A model generated the notes under the pieces. That model saw nothing but the letters and a program-made list of their open reading frames with translations, was not told the origin of the DNA and made no database searches. The position numbers and the translations under genes were made by a program. Source: Bdellovibrio sp. (GTDB taxonomy: Bacteria; Bdellovibrionota; UBA1018). From it: 12,120 bases of DNA. The stretch's first letter is position 1. Every line of letters begins with the position of its first letter. Positions 6,553 to 12,120 of the stretch are shown here, in pieces. The DNA lies in NCBI GenBank assembly GCA_016213345.1, contig JACRAO010000197.1, positions 1 to 12,120 on the forward strand, in the 5' to 3' direction.

Positions 6553-7386
6553 TCAACCCAGCAGCTTCAATGCCAACAAGTTGTTCTGATTAGCTTGACT
6601 GAGGACCGCAACACCAGCAGAAGTTAAAATATTATTTTTTGTCAATTCTGAAACTTCACTAGCTACATCGACGTCATAAATACGACTCCGTGCGCTCGTT
6701 AAGTTTTCATCATAGATCTGCATATTATTAATGCCAGATTGCAATCTGTTTTGCAACGCGCCAAGCTCTGCTCTGTTTTCTGTGAGCAACCTTATTGCAT
6801 CATCCATTTTAGCTAAATTATTTTGAGAATCTTCTTTTGTAACAACACTCATTCCAGCAATCCCTAAGTGATCCGATGTCACATTGGTTTTCCCTGGATC
6901 ATAATAAAATCTATCTAGATCTGGATTATTATTGATCCCAATCTGAACTTCTACGACCGAGCCATCCCCACCTAAAAGCTTTCGACCGTTAAATTCAGTA
7001 GAAGCCGAAATTCGATCAACTTCTTGCGTAAGTTGTTTAACTTCTTTGTCAACAAATCCGCGCTCTGTATCTCCAATTGTATCAGATGCAGCTTGAATCG
7101 AAAGTTCACGCAGGCGCACTAAAATATTAGCGACCTCGTTCATTCCGCCTTCAGCAGTTTGTATCATCGAAATTCCATCACTCGCATTTCTTATGTTCTG
7201 ATGAATAGAACGAATATGACTTCGCATTCTTTCAGAAATAGCGAGTCCGGCTGCATCATCTGATGCTCGGCTAATCCTACTACCAGACGCCAATTTCTCT
7301 AATGACGATTTCTGAGCTGAACTATTTGTACTTAAATTTCTTTGTGCCATTAGAGATTGGACGTTTGTACTTACACGTAGTCCCAT
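6553..7386 (-). CDS. fliC: Flagellin (first copy in transcription order)
   Basis: This 277-residue filament subunit has conserved N-terminal (about 1-140) and C-terminal (about 190-277) helical parts and a short variable middle. Typical stretches are MGLRVSTN, SDDAAGLAISERMRSHIRS (42-60), RLRELSIQAASDT, STEFNGRKLL and ILTSAGVAVLSQANQNNLLALKLLG at the end, including the usual final LLG. The start ATG at 7386 has GGAGGT six bases upstream. A strong FliA-like promoter about 155 bases upstream and a terminator downstream make it a single-gene unit. Compared with the neighbouring flagellin it shares the framework but differs at many positions in the middle and in the surface helices, so both copies may contribute to one filament. 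The MGLR start and length resemble Bdellovibrionota flagellins as I recall them, which is inference. Confidence 0.96.
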   Translation of the reverse strand: MGLRVSTNVQSLMAQRNLSTNSSAQKSSLEKLASGSRISRASDDAAGLAISERMRSHIRSIHQNIRNASDGISMIQTAEGGMNEVANILVRLRELSIQAASDTIGDTERGFVDKEVKQLTQEVDRISASTEFNGRKLLGGDGSVVEVQIGINNNPDLDRFYYDPGKTNVTSDHLGIAGMSVVTKEDSQNNLAKMDDAIRLLTENRAELGALQNRLQSGINNMQIYDENLTSARSRIYDVDVASEVSELTKNNILTSAGVAVLSQANQNNLLALKLLG

Positions 7387-7540
7387 TTTATACCTCCAAG
7401 TTTAAACACTACTGCCAACCTAAAAGCATAATGACGCTCTCAAGTCATAAGGAGTGTTTCATATTTTCTTACAGGATTTGCTGTACCCTGTCAGAGACGC
7501 TCTTTTAAGAACTTTAAAAAAGCACCTCATTCACTTGATT

Positions 7541-7567
7541 AAATCGGTAAAGATTTTATTAACTTTA
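7541..7567 (-). promoter_or_regulatory. FliA (sigma-28)-like promoter of the 6553-7386 flagellin
   Basis: On the minus strand TAAAGTTA (7567-7560) is followed after exactly 11 bases by ACCGATTT (7548-7541). The -35 box matches the sigma-28 consensus at seven of eight positions and the -10 keeps the CCGAT core. Transcription would start near 7534, giving a leader of about 150 nt before the ATG at 7386. This is the best promoter match in the window. Confidence 0.7.
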
Positions 7568-7631
7568 GACTAATTTAGTATTGTATATATGCGTTATTAA
7601 ATAATTATAATCATCTGTCATAACTAATTGA

Positions 7632-8567
7632 TTATATTTTAAATATCTTAGCGGCTACTTTATATGGATTTATAGTATAGTGCATTAATTTGCTTAACAA
7701 TTTTTTACCCCTACTAGAAAGTAATGTTTTTTTGATCCGTAAACTTAGTTGTTCAGTCAAGATATCCTGAATTTCGGTTTTTAAAAACTCAAGCCTCTTT
7801 TCCTCCAGCTTGCCCGATGCCATTAAATACTTTCCATGATTTTCAAGTTCTCTAAATAATTCCACAATCCCTATATCTCCTGTTGCTGCAGTTTTTAACA
7901 CAGGAGTTGACCACAACTTCTTCTCTATGATGGAAAGTATCTCTCTCTCAAGCAGATCCGCACCGTTGTGATCACACTTATTGATCACAAAAAGATCAGC
8001 AATCTCCATTAGCCCCGCTTTCATAACCTGAATAGAATCTCCACTCTCAGGCACTAAAACCACTACAACAGTTTGAGCCAACTTTGCTATATCAAGCTCT
8101 GTTTGACCAACACCAGCGGTCTCTACCAATATGACATCAAAACTAGCAGCATCCAAAACCATAACTAATTCTTGAGTTGCATGAGAAAGCCCACCACGTT
8201 TACCCCTAGTACCCAAAGAACGAATAAAAACTCCAGAATCGCTTGCATGAGCTTGCATACGAATACGATCACCCAAAACTGCTCCTCCCGTATAAGGACT
8301 AGATGGATCTACCGCTACTACTGCCACTTTTTTACCTAGCTTTCTGTAGTGAAACACCAAACGATCAATCAATGTTGACTTTCCAGCTCCTGGAGGCCCC
8401 GTGATGCCTATTACACGCGCTTTTCCAGTATGTGGGTAAATTTTGCTCATCAACTTATTTAATTTTAACTCCGAACACCTATTCTCTACTTTGGACAATA
8501 TCCTAGCCAAAGAGAGCAAATCACCCTGTAGCGCCTTAGTAATTATATGCTCATCTGTTTTTTTCAT
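7632..8567 (-). CDS. meaB: MeaB/ArgK-type P-loop GTPase (methylmalonyl-CoA mutase chaperone family)
   Basis: MeaB-type G proteins bind adenosylcobalamin-dependent acyl-CoA mutases, gate cofactor loading and protect the enzyme from inactivation; older annotations call them LAO/AO transport ATPases. The 311-residue protein shows Walker A GPPGAGKST (57-65), the family-specific DPSSPYTGGAVLGDRIRM (87-104), ETAGVGQTE (149-157), the guanine-specifying NKCD (196-199) and TAATG (226-230), followed by a helical C-terminal arm used for dimerisation. The start ATG at 8567 fits the family N-terminus, but no Shine-Dalgarno site is visible. Its start is only 24 bases from that of the divergent HD-GYP gene. 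No mutase gene is in the window, so the partner could be methylmalonyl-CoA mutase or a related mutase. Confidence 0.92.
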   Translation of the reverse strand: MKKTDEHIITKALQGDLLSLARILSKVENRCSELKLNKLMSKIYPHTGKARVIGITGPPGAGKSTLIDRLVFHYRKLGKKVAVVAVDPSSPYTGGAVLGDRIRMQAHASDSGVFIRSLGTRGKRGGLSHATQELVMVLDAASFDVILVETAGVGQTELDIAKLAQTVVVVLVPESGDSIQVMKAGLMEIADLFVINKCDHNGADLLEREILSIIEKKLWSTPVLKTAATGDIGIVELFRELENHGKYLMASGKLEEKRLEFLKTEIQDILTEQLSLRIKKTLLSSRGKKLLSKLMHYTINPYKVAAKIFKI

Positions 8568-8591
8568 ATTATATGTCTTATAATTAAAGTC

Positions 8592-9539
8592 ATGGGGGAG
8601 CTCTACGTCAAGAGAGAATTATACGAATTATGTATCAATAAACCACTCCCTGTAAATATTTATCTTCAAATTTCTTCAAAATTTGTTTGCTATAAAACTA
8701 AGGGCGACCTGATTGACACCAAAACTTTTCAAAAACTTGAGCTACAAAAAATAAATAATATATTTATTCATGAAAATGACTTGAGGATTTTCTTAAAATG
8801 TCACCTAGACAGTCTAATAGATACCCAAGAAGAGGAAGTAGAAGAAGAAACCGCCAAAGAGCCGCCAGAACTCTCTAATGCTAAAATCGAATCACAAAGA
8901 GCAATGCTTGATATATTTCAAGCACAACACCCTGATAAAGCAATTGCTCAAGCCATCAAAACAAGTCAAAAGCTAGTCTTAGAAATTATGAAACTGCCTT
9001 TTACAACAAAAGCATTAAACTTACTCCAAACCTACTCAAAGGGCTCAGTAGATCATTCTGTAAATGTTAGTGTATTATCCGTATACCTGGCCTTACAAAT
9101 GGGTTATGCAAATGCAACTATTTTGCAAACCATAGGAACTGGCAGCTTGCTGCACGATATAGGGAAAAGCAAAGTCAATGTTTTTGATAACGACACTCAA
9201 GAAATTATTGGACTCAAATTAAAAGAACATCCACTTTTAGGATTAAATTTACTACAAGAAGAAAAAACAATTTCTAGCGAAATAAAATCTATCGTTATAC
9301 AACACCACGAAGCATACGATGGCAGTGGTTATCCAAATCACTTAAGAGGAAACAGCATTCATGATTTAACACGACTAATTTCGATTGCCAACTGTTTTGA
9401 CCATGCAATTACCGAAGCACAAGGCTCATTAGTAGAACGACAAAAAAAATCTATATCCATATTAGATAGAGAATATTATAAATTATTTGATCCACTTAAA
9501 TTAGATAAAGTATTAAAAATATTAAAACTTGGGATTTGA
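8592..9539 (+). CDS. HD-GYP domain protein, possible c-di-GMP phosphodiesterase
   Basis: HD-GYP domains hydrolyse cyclic di-GMP with a two- or three-metal centre. Numbered from the ATG at 8592 (315 residues), the N-terminal part (about 5-75, with VNIYLQISSKFVCY and NIFIHENDLRIFL) looks like the small module that often precedes such domains. A Glu-rich linker (79-88) follows, then the HD-GYP domain: H155, HDIGK (188-192), H213, HH (238-239) and GSGYP (244-248). The usual V-A-D-x-F-D-A motif reads IANCFDHA, so a normally conserved metal ligand Asp is Asn267. The frame is open from 8547, but that ATG lies inside meaB and adds a hydrophobic stretch, so I prefer 8592 despite a poor ribosome site. 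The last 18 bases overlap the end of the convergent ceramidase gene. Activity is uncertain because of Asn267. Confidence 0.85.
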   Translation: MGELYVKRELYELCINKPLPVNIYLQISSKFVCYKTKGDLIDTKTFQKLELQKINNIFIHENDLRIFLKCHLDSLIDTQEEEVEEETAKEPPELSNAKIESQRAMLDIFQAQHPDKAIAQAIKTSQKLVLEIMKLPFTTKALNLLQTYSKGSVDHSVNVSVLSVYLALQMGYANATILQTIGTGSLLHDIGKSKVNVFDNDTQEIIGLKLKEHPLLGLNLLQEEKTISSEIKSIVIQHHEAYDGSGYPNHLRGNSIHDLTRLISIANCFDHAITEAQGSLVERQKKSISILDREYYKLFDPLKLDKVLKILKLGI

Positions 9540-11531
9540 TACAGTAAACGCTCGTGTTTGCCCTTCAAAACTATTTAATTTTTTACTATTGGCTGATTTC
9601 CAATATCCAAAATGCCGTATACGATATATGCCACTCAAAACATTAGCAGGTATGTTCCATATGATTTTAGACTTTAAACACCCGCGGCATTCTGAACGCG
9701 AGTCATTTATCCACATAATTTTTGTCTCTTTATCTTGATCAAAAAAAACCGGTTGCCAATTTCCATCTTGAAAAAATTCAACTGTCAAAAAATTATTTAG
9801 ACGACCTAAACTGTTTTTTGGATGTGACGAACGAAATTCGACCGTTACCGTCTCTCCTGCTTGATACTCTGTGCGCGGTTGGCGCAAAGCCGATCCAAAA
9901 CGTTCCGATGATTGTTTTTCATCCCACCAAGACTTCGATTCATAATCTCTCAAGGACGCTACTCTTGGCGCCCTCTTGGGATGTATAAAAATAGATCTAT
10001 TTTCCTTAATAGATTTTGCTAGTTCAAAAAATACTTGCTGATAGATTTCTAAAGTATGGGGACCATACAATGTAAAACCCCCTTCATACTGTTGTCTGTC
10101 ATACTCTTCGAATGTCGTTACATAACCAGAATAATCATTAGTCAAAGTACTTAAAGCAACTTTCGTTACACCAAATGAGCCAAGTTCATCTAAAACCGTT
10201 TTTTTCAATCTCCTTCCTGCCATAGTTGTTATTTCTGATGGAACTGCAGCAATGGCTAATTCACCTATGACAACAAGCTGAAACGGAATTGTTTCTGGTA
10301 AAAGATCTGGATTGTCTTGACTTGTAGAAACTAAAATTATTTTTGGATAATGACACTTGTCTCCTTCGTTTGAACCACCTAAAATCAATCTTAAAAAAAA
10401 CGCTATCCCTTCTAATGGAGGCGCTACAGTTGTTTCACCAGATCGCATACCTTCAAATATCCCAGGAACGTCGCTTGTTCCATCCTCTGCTCCTGCAGCA
10501 AAAGAATAGCCCATGGCGGCAGTGCATCCTTTAGTTACCCAAGGCATATGAACCCAAACAAGTCTTGATTCGATTCGTTGAGAAAGAGTTTGACGTGCAT
10601 TTTCAAATAATTCTTTTGCTTTTAAAAATTGTTGAAATCCGTTTTCTTCGACCAACTTTAGATCTAAATCTAAATCTTTTTTTCTCTTTCCATCTTTATC
10701 TATGTCAAATAGGGGTGAAACATCACCTTCGTTTGAATTTGCAAAGGCCGCCACCGTGTCTGGAAATTCTCTTTCAAACCACTCTGCCGCTCTTCCTTTA
10801 TTATCAGAACTAATCAGACGGTTTTGGTTACTCATACAAGTCGCATGAACCGAAAACCAATTGAAAATACCAATATCTTTACCCAATTCACTTTGAAACT
10901 TAAGCAGCAAGCTTGTTTGATCAACAGTGTGTTCGAAATTTTGCCAATCACTGTTTGCATAATATGCCGTTAATGAACGATTTCTGGACACACCTAAAAG
11001 CTCCCCTTGAGTAATAAAAATTTTTCCTGGCTGCATATATCTATAAGCATTTGCGATCGATTGGGTAATACCTTCTGTGATGATTTCAAAATTTTTAAAA
11101 TCAAATCCCAAAGTTGAAACATTGAAAATATCGTGATGCGAAAATCCACCTGGCCCGGCATGAGTATGCGTAGCAGAAAGCAATAGGTTGTCATCTGAAA
11201 ACTTGTCAGGAAATAAAATATTTAATTTTTTCAAAACTTCAGTCTTTACTGAATCAAACATAAGCCCCAAATCAGCTACAACTAGGGCTAGACGTTTTTC
11301 TGACACTGGATCTTCGATAACAAACGCACGTGCATGTAAACGCGTATGAATCCCCAGTGTGGTTTGAGTTGGACTACCATAACCCAACATAGGCCTGCCA
11401 AGTGGTGACCCAGTAATATCAGAAATCGAGGCACCTATCTTAAAATTACTGAGAGCATCTGTTTTAGCAGCAAAAGTACTTGTATAAAAAATAAACATGA
11501 TACATAGCGCAATAGTAAGTCTGTTAAGCAT
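9522..11531 (-). CDS. Secreted neutral ceramidase
   Basis: Neutral ceramidases hydrolyse the amide bond of ceramide to give sphingosine and a fatty acid. The 669-residue protein starts at the ATG at 11531, which has GGAGGT four bases upstream and opens a signal peptide (MLNRL, hydrophobic core, cleavage near TFA at about residue 21). The ATG at 11543 is too far upstream for that site. Family features are HTHAGPGG (H122, H124), VHATCM (H229), GDVSP with the probable nucleophile S272, AAVPSE (E433) and NDYSGYVTTFEEY (466-478) with Y467, then YEGGFTLYGPHTL. From about 525 the C-terminal beta domain follows (YQAGETVTVEF, GIYRIRHFGYWK). All expected zinc and catalytic residues are present. Its 3' end overlaps the HD-GYP gene by 18 bases. 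The lipid could come from a host, prey or the cell itself. Confidence 0.93.
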   Translation of the reverse strand: MLNRLTIALCIMFIFYTSTFAAKTDALSNFKIGASISDITGSPLGRPMLGYGSPTQTTLGIHTRLHARAFVIEDPVSEKRLALVVADLGLMFDSVKTEVLKKLNILFPDKFSDDNLLLSATHTHAGPGGFSHHDIFNVSTLGFDFKNFEIITEGITQSIANAYRYMQPGKIFITQGELLGVSRNRSLTAYYANSDWQNFEHTVDQTSLLLKFQSELGKDIGIFNWFSVHATCMSNQNRLISSDNKGRAAEWFEREFPDTVAAFANSNEGDVSPLFDIDKDGKRKKDLDLDLKLVEENGFQQFLKAKELFENARQTLSQRIESRLVWVHMPWVTKGCTAAMGYSFAAGAEDGTSDVPGIFEGMRSGETTVAPPLEGIAFFLRLILGGSNEGDKCHYPKIILVSTSQDNPDLLPETIPFQLVVIGELAIAAVPSEITTMAGRRLKKTVLDELGSFGVTKVALSTLTNDYSGYVTTFEEYDRQQYEGGFTLYGPHTLEIYQQVFFELAKSIKENRSIFIHPKRAPRVASLRDYESKSWWDEKQSSERFGSALRQPRTEYQAGETVTVEFRSSHPKNSLGRLNNFLTVEFFQDGNWQPVFFDQDKETKIMWINDSRSECRGCLKSKIIWNIPANVLSGIYRIRHFGYWKSANSKKLNSFEGQTRAFTVSNPKF

Positions 11532-11556
11532 GGCTACCTCCATGACTCATATCGTC

Positions 11557-11586
11557 ATTTTATTGAGTTTTCTTTAGTTATATCAA
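11557..11586 (-). promoter_or_regulatory. Candidate sigma-70-type promoter of the ceramidase gene
   Basis: On the minus strand TTGATA (11586-11581) and TAAAAT (11562-11557) are separated by 18 bases; each differs from consensus at one position. The ribosome binding site and ATG follow about 25 bases downstream. Pattern match only. Confidence 0.45.
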
Positions 11587-11620
11587 TTGACCAATGCTTT
11601 GCAGCACTTATGACGCTAGT

Positions 11621-11700
11621 TTACAGTAACCGTTCTGTAACAGTAACTGTCCTGCAAACTGTGACAGTAACCGTAACTGAGAACAGAGTTCAGTACTGTT
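11621..11700. repeat. Degenerate palindromic repeat region related to 2041-2081
   Basis: About 80 bases are built of short GTAAC/ACTGT-type units. The octamer ACAGTAAC occurs three times in direct order (11623, 11640, 11664), and the same octamer or its complement occurs twice in the 41-bp palindrome at 2041-2081. Local pairing is visible, for example ACTGTC (11646-11651) with GACAGT (11663-11668), with further interrupted pairing outward. It lies between the four-helix-bundle gene and the ceramidase promoter. Confidence 0.65.
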
Positions 11701-11711
11701 TAAAAATAGAA

Positions 11712-12014
11712 TTATTTTGGATAAACCAATCTATAAATTAATCCTCCTAGCTTATACGCTAGCTCAAACAGCTCATCTTGATTAATTAAATCCAAGATAC
11801 TTTGTGTTTCTCGTAAAGACCCAAGAGAAATAGAATAAAATCTTCTTTTCTCTTTTAAGGTTGGTTTTGCACTACCTTCTGAAATATTTAGAACAATACT
11901 TGAGCTTGCTCAAGTAAGCTGGTCTTTGAGAACTCGGTTAGTTTTTACTTCTTCGCATCCCTTATACAATTGAACTGCCATTTCATAAGCAATAAAACCT
12001 TTTAGCATTTTCAT
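11712..12014 (-). pseudogene. Four-helix-bundle protein (23S rRNA-IVS protein family), split by an in-frame TGA
   Basis: Members of this family (also called S23 or IVP) are about 110-130 residue helical proteins found inside 23S rRNA intervening sequences in some bacteria and as free genes in others; their role is unknown. From the ATG at 12014 the frame reads MKMLKGFIAYEMAVQLYKG and on to VLKDQLT, meets TGA at codon 35 (11912-11910), and continues in the same frame as ASSSIVLNISEGSAKPTLKE, then LGSLRETQSILDLI, to a TAA at 11714-11712. The second half carries the family motif (normally DQLxRAxxSIxxNIAEG). The TGA stands where Arg or Gln is usual, so a single C-to-T change from CGA or CAA explains it. 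No other stop or frameshift is present, so the lesion looks recent. GGTGG lies five bases before the ATG. No 23S rRNA surrounds it. Confidence 0.75.
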
Positions 12015-12024
12015 ATTAACCACC

Positions 12025-12120
12025 TTTTTTTACCTTTCTTTTTTATTTTCTATTTTTCTTTTATTTTTTCTTTCTTATTTTTTATTTTTTTTAAATTCAT
12101 TTTTTTTTGGTTCCTACACA
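12025..12120. other. Low-complexity pyrimidine-rich stretch
   Basis: The plus strand is almost entirely T and C with scattered A to about 12097, so the minus strand is an A/G-rich tract leading into the four-helix-bundle gene. It may be an unstructured 5' leader or AT-rich promoter DNA. A 16-codon lysine-rich frame on the minus strand (12100-12050) is best explained by base composition. Confidence 0.5.

Noticed and set aside
7387..7631. Possible sigma-54 promoter (TTGGCAG near 7413) before the first flagellin
   Set aside because: The -12 GC is missing and it would overlap the region just before the ribosome site; the sigma-28-like promoter at 7541-7567 is much stronger.
9722..10813. Several plus-strand frames opposite the ceramidase gene
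   Set aside because: They lie antisense to a full-length, well-conserved gene and show no domain.
11621..11700. Possible CRISPR-like array of ACAGTAAC units
   Set aside because: Units are only eight bases, spacing is uneven (17 and 24), and there are no spacers or cas genes.
11910..11912. TGA in the four-helix-bundle gene read as selenocysteine or as a reassigned codon
   Set aside because: The family has Arg or Gln here, not Cys, and TGA is a normal stop in at least three intact genes of the window; the overlapping inverted repeat has only a two-base centre and is not a usual SECIS hairpin.
12050..12100. 16-codon lysine-rich leader frame on the minus strand
   Set aside because: It lies in an A-rich low-complexity tract that produces Lys/Asn/Ile codons by composition, with no ribosome binding site.

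Overview
This is an AT-rich window from a motile Gram-negative bacterium. Outer-membrane-type barrel proteins with signal peptides, an LpxH-like lipid A enzyme and a C4 DksA point to a proteobacterium-like cell. The flagellins are about 278 residues, lack a long central domain and begin MGLR-(V/I)-STN. From memory that resembles Bdellovibrionota/Oligoflexia flagellins, so I suggest that group, but this is inference. Several genes end in TGA and tryptophan is TGG, so the standard code applies. No rRNA, tRNA, CRISPR array or insertion sequence is visible.

Layout. 1-420 (-): 5' part of an outer-membrane-type protein gene cut by the window edge. 499-876 (+): dksA-like regulator. 998-2017 (+): a second outer-membrane barrel protein. 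2041-2081: a perfect 41-bp palindrome between convergent genes. 2091-2990 (-): a CoA-pyrophosphatase-type Nudix hydrolase gene preceded by a gene for a small exported Lys/His-rich protein. 3051-4058 (+): EpmA (EF-P lysyltransferase). 4075-4803 (-): LpxH-like metallophosphoesterase. 4840-7567 (-): a flagellar filament block with a FlaG-like gene and two flagellins, each with a FliA-like promoter (one weak) and two good intrinsic terminators. 7632-8567 (-): MeaB/ArgK GTPase. 8592-9539 (+): HD-GYP protein with one altered metal ligand. 9522-11531 (-): secreted neutral ceramidase. 11621-11700: a degenerate relative of the 41-bp palindrome. 11712-12014 (-): a four-helix-bundle (23S-IVS protein family) gene split by one in-frame TGA. 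12025-12120: pyrimidine-rich low-complexity DNA.

How the parts fit. The filament block is the only clear functional cluster: two divergent flagellin paralogues and FlaG appear to be separate transcription units under the same late-flagellar sigma factor, and both flagellin mRNAs would have leaders of about 150-170 nt. The other genes are a mixed set: stringent-response transcription control, translation-factor modification, CoA and lipid A metabolism, B12-enzyme chaperoning, c-di-GMP-type signalling and sphingolipid breakdown. I found no clearly new multi-gene system. The best leads are the palindromic repeat family, the single-lesion four-helix-bundle gene, the shared flagellar promoter and leader architecture, and the HD-GYP active-site change.
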